From contig JAJEKV010000075.1 in NCBI GenBank assembly GCA_021234155.1, forward strand, positions 186,001 through 250,000: a stretch of 64,000 bases of DNA, given 5' to 3'. The stretch is from Isoetes taiwanensis. Its lineage: Eukaryota; Streptophyta; Lycopodiopsida; Isoetales; Isoetaceae. Positions 1 through 12,194 of this stretch are shown piece by piece. The translations under genes and the position numbers were made by a program. The notes beneath the pieces were generated by a model. That model was not told the DNA's origin. It was given only the letters and a program-made list of their open reading frames with translations, and did not search any database. Every line of letters begins with the position of its first letter. Position 1 is the stretch's first letter.

Positions 1-180
1 TGGCATTGCAAATTGCTGCTTCAAAAGCTTGCCAATGAGTGGCGACGTCTTAACATCTCCACGGCTGCATGCTCTTCCATTGATTTCTTTGTAGATCGCG
101 ATGTCGTCGAAGAGAATTGATGAAGAAATCATCCAAGGAATCTCAAGATGCATTGTCCATCGAGTCTCTCAAGGTTCTTT
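1..180 (-). mobile_element. Ty3/gypsy reverse transcriptase fragment
   Basis: These bases match 12270-12430 nearly base for base. There the minus strand encodes the gypsy RT catalytic neighbourhood (FDDIVIYSKSMEEH). This is a short remnant of the same retrotransposon family, cut by the window edge on the left and losing similarity to the right near 180. It is a fossil fragment with no LTR seen nearby. Family assignment rests on the internal comparison with the second copy in this window. Confidence 0.75.
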
Positions 181-341
181 TGCTGCTCTATGCAGTCTTC
201 TTTCTCTAAGCTATTTTACCCAAGAAACACAATAGAACCTTTATCCTTACATTACAGACTTCTGATTATGTCTTCTTCAGTTTCTGGACAAGCCCTACAT
301 GACCTCCATTCTCTCGTCATAAGTTAGCCTTTTTTGTAACT

Positions 342-750
342 TCTGTTGTAGAAAGCTTTGATGTGATTCGGCTGTGAAAGGATCAACATTAAACCTAATT
401 TAATTCGAGTGTTTTACGAATCAAGAAGTAAGACCCACTAAAGTATCTTCTTGTAGCTGGGCCTCTAACTCGTGCATGATTCCAGTAATTTGATCACATA
501 AGGTTTTAATGGACAAGGAATTAGAATAAGCCCGTTCCAGAGCTTTGACTCCCTATTTAGCTTCTCTTTTAACATTTGTTCTCGTTATGGGATTCTGAAG
601 CTTTAACTGGAGGCTACACAACAATTCTTCTTATCTTTGAAGCAAAACATACCAAGTAAAAGCTAAAAATGCTGTGATATTTTTAAGGTGGTAAAACTCT
701 CTTCCGTTCTTGTATCTGACTTCATAATTGCATCAATTTTGGGTCTAAAC
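342..750 (-). pseudogene. Inverted duplicate of a coiled-coil gene fragment
   Basis: Read on the minus strand, this stretch repeats the plus-strand stretch at about 2270-2705. Both share the residues VDAIMKSD or IDAIMKSD and the downstream nucleotide block around AATCACATCAAAGCTTTCTA. The two copies face each other across about 1.5 kb that holds an EF-P pseudogene. A second inverted pair lies at about 1780-1940 (minus) and 2125-2250 (plus), so the head-to-head arrangement extends inward. The parent protein is not recognised; it is rich in charged heptad-like residues. Both copies are interrupted by stops and look dead. Confidence 0.6.
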
Positions 751-852
751 ATTTGATCTCTTTGAAGGCAGGACATATTATTGAGAGAAAGGGGCTCTCC
801 TGAACATTTGATCTCTGTGAAGGCAAGACATATTACTGAGAGACGGGGCGTC
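748..852. repeat. Tandem duplication, about 56 bp, two copies
   Basis: The block beginning ACATTTGATCTCT at about 748 is repeated from about 804 with a few substitutions. It lies just upstream of the EF-P pseudogene and ends next to a pyrimidine-rich TTTTGCAG that resembles a splice acceptor. Confidence 0.7.
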
Positions 853-863
853 TTTTGCAGGTC

Positions 864-1335
864 TTGAAGACCCAACACACAGTCCAGGGCCGTGGAGATG
901 CTACAATATAGGTTGAACTTAGAGATCTTCAAAATGGTATCAAGGTTGTAGAGAGATTGAGGACTTCAGAAGCAGTTGAGAAAGCTTATGTTGAGGAGAA
1001 AAAATATACATACTTGTACGAAGATGGCAACAATGCCGTGCTTATGGAATCAAACCTTTGAGCAACTTGAGGGTACCTCAAACTTTGTTTGGTAATGGTG
1101 CTGCGTATTTGGTTGATGGAATGCAAGTTTACATTAATGTATATGATAGCAACCTAATCTCGGCACTAGTTCCTTCTCCCATCACTTGTAATCCGTATCT
1201 CAAAAATCTTACATCGAGGGGGGACGTAAACTCCTTATAATATTGGATAATGGTGTGCAAACTATGGCGCCACCATTAGCTGTGGACACATCGCACAATG
1301 CTTATATGACAAGGGTAAAGCATTGTAGATGTACC
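864..1335 (+). pseudogene. Translation elongation factor P (organellar type) pseudogene
   Basis: Plus-strand frames give successive EF-P blocks in the right order: KTQHTVQGRGDATI, VELRDLQNGIK, a segment containing YTYLYEDG, TFEQLE, FGNGAAYLVDGMQV, ILDNGV and a C-terminal AYMTRV. This matches the bacterial-type EF-P of plant organelles, which helps ribosomes through difficult peptide bonds; the KTQHT...QGRG opening is typical of the plant branch. Only the middle and C-terminal (OB-fold) parts are present; the N-terminal KOW-like part is absent. Frameshifts near 1050 and 1235 and in-frame stops show it is dead. The match starts right after a TTTGCAG acceptor-like site, suggesting a genomic rather than fully processed origin, but no intron is seen inside. 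It lies between inverted copies of another gene fragment. Confidence 0.85.
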
Positions 1336-2015
1336 AGAATTAGCCATAATAATATACCTTGGTAATGGGGTTAAGATCTTTGTAGAAGAATTTATTTCGA
1401 ATTGTACATTCGAGGATGATGTTTATGAGGCCCAAGTCTAATCCTTACCATAGAAAGAGGTATGCTATCTTTCGCCTCTAAGTGCAGTGAGAATTCCAGC
1501 AGATGCAAAAAATAAAATGTAAGGCTCTTTTTTTGGTTTGTTAACTTCATCCCGCACATTCTTACTAAGGTATTTGTTTTGTTAGAATCAATGCAGGCGA
1601 AGAAAGATAATTTTGCAAATTTGTAAAGTTCAATCAGATGTTTTTTCTTTGTTGACTCCCAATGCATCTCAATGGCAAATATATCTAAATATTCGATTCG
1701 CAGACCCCGAAAGTTGTTGGGTCATTTGGATGAGCATTGTGGTCTACTCTTGGGGAAACAATAGGGATGTTGTGAATCAAGAAGCAATATTAGAGGCCCC
1801 TAATGGATTGAGGAGGCTAATCCGGCGCCATAGCTCCGGCGGAAGTACCGTTGCATTTTGGAAAGTTAAATACGGCCGAAGTCTAGTAGTATTTGTTTTC
1901 AAAGGCCCTAACATTTTTCCATGGTTTTGGGGCATGTACAAGTATGCCAAAACTGTATTGAAGTTTAAGCTTTCAATGGTGTTTTTGGTGTTCAAGGATT
2001 GGCCAGGAGCGTCTT
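1336..2015. other. Non-coding stretch with inward arm of an inverted repeat
   Basis: No gene is recognised. About 1780-1940 on the minus strand resembles 2125-2250 on the plus strand (shared CCATGG, GGGCC and GAGCTATG(G/A)CG blocks), so this is the inner arm of the same head-to-head structure. The rest shows no family resemblance. Confidence 0.4.
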
Positions 2016-4430
2016 TTGCAAGTGCATAGAGCCTTGACTATGGCCTTGACTATGGCGGTGGATATCAAATGTCGGACATCAAATGTTGGCATACTTCATA
2101 CAAGGACTTCATATACATCATATACATGGAAAAAACCATGGAAAATTATTGGGGCCTTTCTTCAATGGCGATGCAGAACTCTTTTTGGAGCTATGACGGC
2201 GTTTATCACGGATCAGCCTTCTCAAGCCGTTAGTGCCCTTCTTAGAGAGACCAAATATTCGAGGAAAGATTTGAAAGTTGATGCAATTATGAAGTCGGAT
2301 AACGAGAACGGCGGAGAGTTTTACCAATTCAAAGTTCACAACATTTTTATTTTTAGTTGGTACTTTTCGCTTCAAGAATCAGAAGAATTGGTGCGTAGCC
2401 TCCAGCTAAAGCTTCAAGAATCCATAATGAGAACGCATAATATTGAAAGTGAAGCTAAAGGAAAACTCGTGAGATCTGGAATGGGCTTGATTCCAAATTC
2501 TTGTCCAAGAAAGCTTTTATGCGATCAGATTACTAAAACCATGCACGCGAATTAGAGGGCCAGCTTACAAGAAGGTTAGTCCAGCTACAAGAAGGTTAGT
2601 GGGTCTTACTACATGATTTGCAAAATACTTAAACTAAATTTGGTTTAACGTTATCCTTTCACAGCCGAATCACATCAAAGCTTTCTACAACTGCAATTGC
2701 AAGAAAGGCTAGCATATCACGACAAAATGGAAGTCACAATCAAAGGCCTTGTCCAGAAAATTGAAGAAGAAGGCCGAATCGAAGCCCTCAGTAAATGTAA
2801 GGATAAAGGTTTTGTTGGACAATGCACCTCTCGGATTGTAGACATTCAAGATTCTTCCGTGGAAATCGGTGAGATTTTGCAGCCTCAAATAAATAAATAA
2901 TTGGTTTGTAGTTTCTTAGGAGTGATTTTTTCTCTCTCCGGCATTTTCAGTTCGCACCAAGGAAGAGTTGTTGAACATGAAGACTTTGATTGAGGCCTAT
3001 CAACAAGCACTAGCAATTTCTCGCCGAGCACGATAAGATGAAACGTGGTTTCGATCACTTAAAAGTAATGAACTGGATTGCATAAACGCAAAAATATTTT
3101 GCATTGGTATGTGTATGTTAAATCTTGTTCTTAGCATGGGAGTATTATAATCTCTTGTGTCTTTCAACCATTGCGGATGGAGGACATGGTTTTCTTAAAT
3201 GTCATTCTTATCCAAAATGAATGTTTTGCAAAAAGAGAAGGTAAGCTTTCACCTCTTGGTAAGAGCTATGTTTTAAGTAAACAAAGTTGTTCGTTATGCA
3301 AAAGGATTTAACTAAGACCATATCGAAATGAAAGGTAGTGCTCAAAGTGTATTACGAGAGCAAGCTAATCGGTGCAAAACGATTGCATTGTTGGAACAAG
3401 AGATTCTATCACAAAGAGTCCTATCTAAATTGGTTTTTCAGGCATGCCATGAGCTTTCCATATCTAGAAAACCAAGGTATGCCCACAAGCCTGTGCATTG
3501 GTCATCGCAAACTTTGTTCAATCGCCAATTCTATTTGTGCATTGATTTCAATCACAAACTTGGAAACAAGTCCGTTTTTCCAATCATTTATGCCATTTAA
3601 TTATGCCATTCCGGATACAAGCAGTCTTAGAGGGAAAAAGACAATCAAGATGAAGAAATGCAAGCAGAACTAAGGCATGTGAAAGAGATTTTCAAGAACC
3701 GAATGATCAGGTAAAATATATAGATGTTAGCCCTATCCATGTAGGATAATTATATCTGGAAACTTATCAAAATTGATATCTAAGGAGCTGCGAAAGATGC
3801 TTTTGTGAATTAACATACTGATTATGAAGTTATTATGGATTCATGATGCTTACCGTCTAACTTTCCAGGCGAATCTGAAACAAAGAAGCTATGAAGAATG
3901 ATGATTGCCCTATGCAAAAATCTGCAAAATTTTCAACAGGAGCATGCAAGTCAGGTAAAATAAAAATTAATTTGATGTATATTTCAATTCAAGCAAAGTT
4001 AATTCTTGCCACAGGTTAGACAACTTTGGGACTCTCATGAGCATAACAATTTCAGTAGTTAGAGTTTGGCCCATGAGATAGCTTGCCTTGAAATCAGAGA
4101 GAGGCATGTGTTAGTCACGAGAAGTGTTAAATGTAACATTTAGTTTTATGTCCACTCTCTAGTTATGTATGACATCTTAATGAATATGTTTTTATGCTTG
4201 CAAACCTTGAGTGTGGGAAATGGCAAGGAAATTCTGGAGACAGAACAACACAGAAAGATAGCAGAGGTATGCTTCTATTTTTAACAATGAATATGTTATT
4301 ATGCTTGCAAACCTTGAGTATGAGAAATGGCAATAGATTAACGCAAAGCCGGTTTGGAGAACATGAGAATTTTGAGTGTGCAAGCCGGAAAAAGAATTTT
4401 GAGTACTGAGGGCTCCAAGTATTTGCATGG
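2016..4430 (+). pseudogene. Decayed multi-exon coiled-coil gene copy, family unknown
   Basis: Several plus-strand stretches read as parts of one charged, helix-forming protein: around 2270-2560 (ends LQLKLQESIMRTHNIESEAK), 2697-2900 (LAYHDKMEVTIKGLVQKIEEE), 2951-3065 after a CATTTTCAG acceptor-like site (VRTKEELLNMKTLIEAYQQA, then EHDKMKRGFDHLK in another frame), 3328-3480 (YYESKLIGAKR, LEQEILSQ) and 3650-3710 (DEEMQAELRHVKEIFKNR). The pieces are separated by AT-rich, intron-like DNA. Stops and frame changes inside the exons say it is a pseudogene. I cannot name the family; no catalytic motif is visible. The first piece is also present inverted at 342-750. Confidence 0.5.
4181..4335. repeat. 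Tandem duplication of about 106-bp period
   Basis: The run ATGAATATGTT...TTATGCTTGCAAACCTTGAGT...GAAATGGCA occurs at about 4181-4226 and again at 4287-4333. It sits within the decayed coiled-coil gene region and probably duplicates one of its exons. Confidence 0.65.
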
Positions 4431-7400
4431 CTTTAAACCTATCATTTTATTACCTTTAAGCCAATTAAGATACTCATTTCTTCCACTTGGGAATATGATC
4501 GTCAAAGAGTACCTTATATGATTTTGTTTTTGAGGTGAGAGTGTCAGGACCAAAATTGTATTATATTTTTAGGATCGGGAATTCGAGGATGTCTCTAATA
4601 GATTATAGAAAATCTGCCTTGGAATGGCGTTGAAGATAAGAACAATATGACAATCTTAGGACTATTTTTTTCCTCGTGATCGGTCATAGGTATTTACAAC
4701 TATAATTTTGGGCGTCAAGGTCACTTTCGAGAACACTTTTAAGGTTGCCACAAAGGAAAAGAGGAAATGGGTAAGAATGAACATGGTATTTTAGTCAAGT
4801 TAATGAGGACACTTGGTTCTATATTCTTTTTCTCTAGGAGAACTGTAAATTAGAAGATGCTAGAAGGAAGCGTGGGAAGGTAAATAGCGATTCTTGAGAG
4901 GCTGCGGATGGACGATTTAGTTTTTGCCCCTTGGAACTTCACGTGGGGTTATTTATATCACGTTAGGGAACTTCAATCTTCACGGGGAACTTCACAACAA
5001 AAGCTTTTTTGGAAGTTTGGAACTTTTTGGAACCATCTTAAATGTTTTAAAGTGCCCTTTATCGGCATTTAATTCCATTTGTCCCTTAAGGTCTTGCCAA
5101 AGGTTGTAAGATTTGGATGATTGTCAACCTAAAGATTTTTGCGAAATTGAGAACCCATCTTGAAAATGACCTTAGAACACCCAAATTTGGCGGTTTTATT
5201 TTTCCAACCAAAGTTGGCAAAATTTCTCCCAAACTAGACCTATTTAGAAAACAAAATTTTATAGATCTAATATTTGAAGGTTAAAAAAACAAGAGTATCC
5301 AATGTTAATCCATTTCATATAATAAATTTAGCTATAGTTGACATGATATTTGGTATGGAACCCTAGATCTAAGCTTTTCAAAAGTGCAAAGTTGCAACAA
5401 CAAAAAGTGCAAACAAAACACTCCTCATTTGGGCGACTTTTGATGTAGAATTTTGGAAATAAAAGTTGGAAATTAGGGATCAAAGAGAGTATCTTTTTCT
5501 AAACTTGACTTGCATGTGCGTCATCATCAAGATGGCAATCTAGGATGGAAAAATTAATAACCTTCTCTAAAGATTTAGGAAAGGTCACTCTAATCTAGTG
5601 GAATTCCATGTGCAAGAATAAATCTAGGAACATACAAAGGAAGGCGAAAAGCCGAAGACAGCTCTCTGGATCTCTACTGGCGCTGAGATGCAAAAGCATG
5701 GGGAGCAAACATGATTAGATGGATGCGCTCAAACCAGGTGTCCACTAGTGTCATTAGATGCTTTATAGACCACAAATTTCACCTAGCACGCATAGGATTT
5801 TGGCTCCAAAAATATGAAAATGCTCCTCACGAGATCGACTTTCATCCCGAATTCTAGAACAAAACTCTGTTTTTTTTTTTCAAAATGGAAGTAATCGGAT
5901 GTTAGCCTTCCCAACTTTCTCTTCTCTAGGGCCTTGCTCTTTTTAGGAATTTAGACTTCAAGGTTAGGACAAGATGATTCTTGCATGCTTTGATAGTCCA
6001 CAACCATATCATTCCATAGCAGCAAGAATCTTGCAACATAGCGCATCCGTTGAAGAGACTTTTAAATTTCCTCGGTGGCTTGTTGATCATTTTTTTTGTC
6101 ACATAATTCAATTCTAGATTCAAACTTACCCCCATAAGCCATCTTGCTTTGAGTTCAATTTGCTTCAGACAGAGGCCTAAAAGTAATATTGGGATGGTGT
6201 TACTTCCGCGACTTGAATGGAACCTTTAGTTCAATCTACATTTTCGAGGATATGCTAGAGGAAGCCAACATTTTGTGCGGCAAATTACACTTGCTACCTT
6301 ACATTTTGATCCCGGCATAGTTCGATTTGTTTCAATTCGTAAGTCCTAGAGGTAATATTGGGGTGGTATTGATTCTTTACTTGAATCAAATCTTTATTTG
6401 AGTTGTCTTTTTTTTGGATTACATGCTAGAGAACGGCCAATCTAGTGTTTTTGGCAAGCTTGTTAAAGTACATTTTTATCCAATCAATACGCACCTGCCT
6501 GCTTTTGATAGGGAGAGGATAAAATCGTGCTTAGTAGTATGCTTCTTACCATAAGTTTGATGCCTCGGTTGCATTTCAGGTGTTTCACCATGGCAAGAAG
6601 AAATAACAGAAGACTGCCTCCCACCATTTGCAACGTAAGTGCCCATTCCAAAGACCAGCTTCAGGGCTAGGGACACATCCAGACCACTATTTAGACAGCT
6701 TTACCACGTTCTCTCTTCAGCAGCCTTTTGTAATCGATGAGAGAAGGTTACTAGATGGGCAATTGGATGCCATGAGCCATTGCCTGAGGAGTTTATAAAA
6801 TAGCTTCATTGCCAGTAGGAGTCCACTGATCAGAAAGTTTACTAGGTTTTCTCTTTGGTCCTTATTGGCCTTTCATGGTAGAATTGGATTCTGGGAACCA
6901 TTGCCAAAGAAGTCTCCACCACAATTTCACTATTAGGAAGAGTTTTTATAGAACAACTTACACCAAAATGGTTAGCGAAGAACCAGCAAAATTTCAATGT
7001 CATTGTCCGAGGAATATTTGGAATAGCTTCATTATGAATAGGTCACTTTCGGGATCTCATAAATTTTTTGGTCGAATTTGCCATCTCCACTTCATAACCA
7101 TGTCCAATTTGTTCCTTTTTGGGATATATAAGCTGCAACCTCCACAATTGTGTCTATCCCGAGATGGACCACGGCTTTTACATCTGATTCTTGGAAGCTA
7201 GGGATTTTTATGGTAAGAGGTCTTTGGGAATTGTGGAAGACTCAATGCAAGCATTAGAGTTAGATACATAGACATAGAAAACGATTATGTTGAGGTGGGA
7301 GTGCGGACATCTTCACAACCCATAGTGAATTAGAAGCTCTAGCGTCACATGGCTTAACAGGACCAAGGCTCTCAAGATGTCGATGCTAGAATACTGAATT

Positions 7401-7730
7401 TGAGAATTCTGTGGGTTGTAGAGACAGAGGCGGGGCGACCATTCGGATATGGATGAGGCTCGACATTTTCTTCTGCGATGTCATGCATGTGAAGGTTGAT
7501 GAGGTTGTCTCTTGCTGCTAGGGTGGGAATAGCAAGGGCTGATTGTCCTCACCATCAAGCGATCGATAAACAATCCGAATAAAGTAGGGGTATAGGACAC
7601 CTTTTTTGACCCTAATATTACTAATTGATGGTATTCAATGTAAACAACTTAATGCATACTCAGCGAAATTCAATATCAAATGCATAAATTCCTTTGTCAC
7701 TACTCAACTATTGAATTTGATTTAAATAGA
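4431..7730. other. Long non-coding stretch, nothing recognised
   Basis: Both strands show only short frames with no recognisable domain. The sequence is AT-rich with a few short direct repeats, such as GGAACTTCA around 4930-4995. No terminal repeats, tRNA or hairpin-CTAG end was found. It is probably intron or intergenic DNA belonging to the broken gene to the left plus decayed transposon sequence. Confidence 0.4.
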
Positions 7731-7850
7731 ATAGAATAGAATAGAATAGGGTTTTTAGCGTCCACGGAGACCAATTGGCCTATGGGACCCAAACAAAAAA
7801 GAGAAACCCTTGGACTTTTATTATTTAGTTACTGTAGAACTAGCATTGAC
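7731..7850 (-). mobile_element. 5'-truncated LINE 3' end with (ATTCT)n tail
   Basis: On the minus strand the sequence runs ...GGGTCCCATAGGCCAATTGG, TCTCCGTGGACG, then a (CTATT)n tail formed by the GAATA repeats at 7731-7750. The same 3' end occurs at 24943, 44980, 46402 and 48643. The longer copies carry an endonuclease-RT LINE reading frame, so this is the extreme 3' end of that LINE family. It lies in or beside the 3' LTR of the copia element. Confidence 0.75.
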
Positions 7851-8179
7851 TCAATCATTGTAGATGCTTTGACCATTCACCAATCATAACCTAATCAGTT
7901 TCTTATGCTCTAGATATGATCAGAATGCTTCAGTATTAGCTATGTCTTTGATTAATCTATGTTTACAAATATATACAGATGAATCCCGTCGATTTGCCTT
8001 GGTTATAGGCCAATATTGACCTGGATTCATTTGAACGGTTATAGCTCCAAATCGGTCGCCCAAACCTCCTCAAACATATAGCAAGTTTAATTACATGTAA
8101 CCATTAACAAGGCAAATTCATATCACCTCCAACCTTATGCTTAGTTCCACAACAAATAAGATATGAATTTTTTCTATCA
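7851..8179 (-). mobile_element. Ty1/copia 3' LTR, partial (outer edge unresolved)
   Basis: On the minus strand a TG start (TGATAGAAAAAATTC) at 8179 directly follows a purine tract (8180-8188), as expected where a copia polypurine tract meets its 3' LTR. A TATA-like TGTATATATTTG lies near 7970 on the minus strand. The outer end of the LTR was not found; it may extend beyond the LINE tail at 7731. No second LTR copy is in this window. Confidence 0.45.
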
Positions 8180-8188
8180 TTCCTCCTT
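8180..8188 (-). promoter_or_regulatory. Copia polypurine tract
   Basis: The minus strand reads AAGGAGGAA immediately before the TGATAG start of the putative LTR and shortly after the end of the RNase H frame. This is the usual position of the plus-strand primer of a Ty1/copia element. Confidence 0.5.
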
Positions 8189-8207
8189 CAACACATATTT
8201 GTTTTCA

Positions 8208-8395
8208 TCAAGCGTCTTGTATTCCTATAATGTTTAGAGCTTTTGAACTGAGTAAATTTATCTTCTGCAAGACCTTTGTAAATATATCAGCAACCTGTTC
8301 TATGGTATGAATATACATCATTTGAAAATATCCCTTCTCAGCTAGGTCCCTGATAAAATGAATGTTGAGATCTATATGTTTGGTTCTCTCATGAT
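8208..8395 (-). mobile_element. Ty1/copia RNase H, C-terminal part (split by gypsy insertion)
   Basis: The minus-strand frame contains HERTKHIDLNIHFIRDL and EQVADIFTK, the hallmark end of the copia Pol RNase H domain. The other part of the same domain lies beyond the gypsy element, at 22324-22782 on the same strand. The split point carries the 5-bp duplication ATGAT (8391-8395 and 22324-22328). It is a fossil: an old copia interrupted by at least two insertions and several smaller lesions. Confidence 0.92.
8391..8395. repeat. Target site duplication ATGAT, left copy
   Basis: ATGAT lies directly outside the TGTGAC start of the left LTR, and the same five bases lie directly outside the GTCACA end of the right LTR at 22324-22328. 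This is the length left by retroviral-type integration. Confidence 0.9.
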
Positions 8396-9898
8396 TGTGA
8401 CGCTCCTCCACTAAATATCGGCGGTATTGCGGCCGTACACTCGGCGAGAAATCCCCCCATCCGGTCCATCAACGCATGGGCCCTCGAATCTAACCCGCTC
8501 GAGAGAATCCTAGTGCGGGCGGGGGGACGAAGGTGTCTTGGCGCCCCTTCCCTATGGGCTCCTATCACAGGGAAGCATAAACAACGTCAGAACTAGCAAT
8601 AACAATACAACATACTACCTCGAAGGGTAGTCCATCGCATATCCATAAGAGCAAAGAAGATAATCATAAACCATAAAACATAAGAGCTCCTACCCATGGC
8701 TCGACTCATAAGGAGGATATTTGACTGGCTAGGCCTCAAGATAGAAGCGGACAGGAGTCATAACAATGGCGAGGGCTGGCATAAGACAATGGCTAGGGTT
8801 GACCACTCCATCCGCCCCTCACTGTGCATACTTTGGATGGGCTCAATCAGGCTCGCATGACTCTAGCCTTCGGGATCACGCAATCCCATGGCATCACCCA
8901 TCGGGACTACTCCGGAGTTGCATCTCCTGGTCCATCGAGGTGAGGAAGGGTTGCATCTCCCCTTCAGGGGTCTAGAGGTTCCACAGGTGGCTAGAGAATC
9001 GTGGCGACACGCGATTCATACCCGCTGAACCCCCAAAACAAGAGCCAAGCCGACGCATTTGCAACTCTTGAGAGGCAGGGCCGTTGTGTAGTGTGAGTCA
9101 CATCATAGCCTCCATAGCCGGTGGGTTCCTATGCCTGGGCCGCAACTAATAGGAACTAAGGGATCTAATCTAGGAGCATACTACATATGGCTCTAGGTCT
9201 CTACCCCCTTCCCAATACAAGAGGAGCAAACATGATCAACCATCATCATATAATCATCACATCATGAGAATAATCATAAGAACATCTTAACCTAATCATA
9301 CAAATCTAACTTACGGTTAGGGTTCCTTGATTAGGGTTCATGATGATGCATGAGGGTTCTAGGATGGCTCTACCCTAGATACAAGATACTAACTCATGCG
9401 GAATGCTAATTCGAGGATGAACTACTATGACTACTACCCTACATACCTGCTCTGAAGCACTCCCTCCAAACCCGGGCGTCTCCATGGTCTTCGAAGTGTT
9501 CGAGGTAGCTCCCACTCCTGTTGATGCACTCACACTCTGGGGGCTGCCATGCTATCTTGTGCCCACAAAGGGACGGTTCTCGAAGCGGAGTTTCGGCCAA
9601 AAAGGTTCCCAATTTGTTGGGAAAAAGAGGCCTAGGGTTAGGGTTTAGGCCTTTATAGGTTAGGGTTCACATGTTATGCCACGTGGCTCCAATAGGGTAA
9701 GACCGTGTGGCGGGTGCCCAATAGGTTAAGGCCACGTGGAAAATGGTCTTAACCTAAGGTTGGCTAAGTTATATGAATAACTTAGTCATACCCCCTAGTG
9801 CCACAATCTATGGTATACAAGGCTATATATGTAGACTTGTATGGTGACGGGTCCAGGAATATACGTATTCATAGCGTATATTCCCCTGGAACGTCACA
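8396..9898 (-). repeat. Gypsy 3' LTR
   Basis: This direct repeat partner of 20685-22323 starts TGTGACGCTCC and ends GGAACGTCACA, so the terminal six bases are perfectly inverted. It is bounded inside by the polypurine tract and outside by the ATGAT duplication. It is shorter than the 5' LTR. Confidence 0.92.
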
Positions 9899-9912
9899 TT
9901 CTCCCCCCCTTA
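9899..9912 (-). promoter_or_regulatory. Gypsy polypurine tract
   Basis: The minus strand reads TAAGGGGGGGAGAA immediately before the 3' LTR. This is the expected plus-strand primer and fixes the element's orientation as minus. Confidence 0.88.
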
Positions 9913-12190
9913 GGACAATGCTGTCCTCAGCATTGCGCTAAGGTGACTAACCTACCTTATGCCTGCAAAACAACACAACAAGAATATATGAACTTAACTC
10001 TATTGAAAAGATCGACTTTTCGTTAATTACTTATTATGTAATTATAAAGCTATATTTATAAGTTATACAAATTATATAGCTATAACAACTATTATTATAA
10101 AAGTATACACAATTAATATTATTACAACAAATTTAGGAGTTCATAGTTAGTCTAAAATCTATGACTCCTATCTTCTCGTAACGTGCTCCCTCCTTGATGC
10201 TTCCTTCAGCGGCCCGCACAAGTAGCACATTACGTTATATAAGTTAATAAGTTTGTGGTTTTGGGGACCACCCCCTTACCTACCTCCTTGAGCGAACTAC
10301 TAGCTCAAGGTTACCCCTACTACCTTGCACTTGATCATGGCCCTTTGGGATTTGAGCTTAAGGACCATTTAAGATGATCCTATCATGCGCCCATGATCAA
10401 GTGCTACCTTGTACTCGGTTACGGTGGTGAGAGTACCCCTAGTGCATCATGCCCCAAGGGTTTTAAGCTAGGGCGTCTCACGATCCCATCATCGCGCATG
10501 ATCACTTTAACCTTCACCCATGACCTCCCTACGGCCGGTAAGCATTACCCCATCGCGGCATAGAAGCATCCGATCGATGTCCCATCATCGCCCACCATGC
10601 CTCATTCCTCACTTACATGACCCTAATGGTCATGCACCTCTTGGTGCGTGTTGGCCTAGAGAATGCCTTAAAGCGTATCTCATCATCGCCTATACGTTCC
10701 AAGATTACGGCACATGCACTCTACTAACTAGAATACATGAGCGAACTTAAAACTAACTAAGAAACATACTAAGCTAACCTCCGGCAATCGATCAATCGGA
10801 GGCGACTAACCCATCAAACTCCTTCCTAAACTCGGGTATTGCTTCTCCAAATCTGTTTCAATACCCATGTCGCGTCTTCCACGGGCAAGTGCTTCCACTT
10901 GACCAAATACTGGAGGAATTGAGACCACCTAGTCCTCTTGAATGACTTATCAAGAAGCAATTCAGGCACAATTTCAACTTGATCCTCCATCATTTCCAAC
11001 AAAGTTGGAGTATCCAAAACCTCCTCGAGGGGTTAGGATGGTGCCTTTTCAATAAACTCACATGGAAGACCTTAAGGTGGGCCAAGAGATCAACTTGTAG
11101 GCTTGAGAGCCCACTCTTCTCCAAGATCCTGAGCGGACCGGCCCACCTAGAGGGCGAGCTTCTTACAACTGCCGATCACGAAGCTTCCCTTGCTTAACCT
11201 TTACTTGAGCCAACTTTATCGCCACAACAAAACAACTCTCGAGGAGTTTTATGTCTATCTGCTAGACTCTTGAGGATGTGCCCATCTTTGTTGAAGATAT
11301 TCTCACACTTCTACCAAAAGCTACTTGCATATATCTTTGTTGTTGTTGAGAAACTTCCACCTTGGGCACTAGATTATGCCACATGACTAGGGTCAAGCAT
11401 TGGTAACTGTAACTGATCATGGAGGAGATATCTTCGATGACTCTTGCTTCATATTATTGTACGTAACTCGACCAGGTGGATATACTCGGCCCATTTGGAT
11501 TACTTGTTCCAATCATAGTTTCTCAACGTGCTCTTCAAAATTGTGTTGGTGCGGTCCCTTTGCCGATTTGACTGCAATTGATAAGCAAAACTCATCAACA
11601 AGTTGGTGCAGCTCGTGTTGAAGAAGTTTTGCTAAACGTCGCTAAAGAACTTCGGATTTCTTTTGGTGATGATCGACCTGTGCATTCCATGCAGCCTAAA
11701 AGAACTCTTATGTAGACCACACGGCTAGAGCCAAAGCGGTGTGGTGTCTATGGTGTGGCATGGCAAGTATGTGCCCTTTTTATAAGCTATATACCACAAC
11801 CATCAAGGCTTCAAGCTTCTTGTTGGCCTTGGAAGGCCTGCTATGAAAACCATCCGATGACTTCCCACTTGGCGTGTGGCACCGCCAAGGTTCAAAACTC
11901 ATGGAATTGAAATTGTTCCGTCCTTGTCCGCTGGCTCACCGACATTCTTGGATATATCGATTATCGCTTCTTCATACCCGGCCGGATGTAGCTACTTCTA
12001 ATCTTGAAGTAGGCCTTTATAAATTTTGCATGGCTGGAAATAGGGCTATTATCGTGTCATGGAAGATTTTTCTTACTTCCTATACTTTGGAGTGCGATAG
12101 TTGTTCTTTGATATTAAAGATTACCTTTCTTTTTAAAATATTGAAGGTTTCTCTTTCTTAATCCGGTCCTTGCACTCTTGCAAAGACTAG
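9913..12190 (-). mobile_element. Gypsy integrase region with C-terminal chromodomain
   Basis: At 10826-11017 the minus strand encodes YLVKWKHLPVEDATW, the core of the chromodomain that ends the integrase of plant chromoviruses and guides them to modified histones. The RNase H and integrase core are expected between here and 12190, but I see only short decayed frames there. The 0.9 kb between the polypurine tract and the chromodomain shows nothing coding. Confidence 0.75.
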
Positions 12191-12194
12191 CCCA

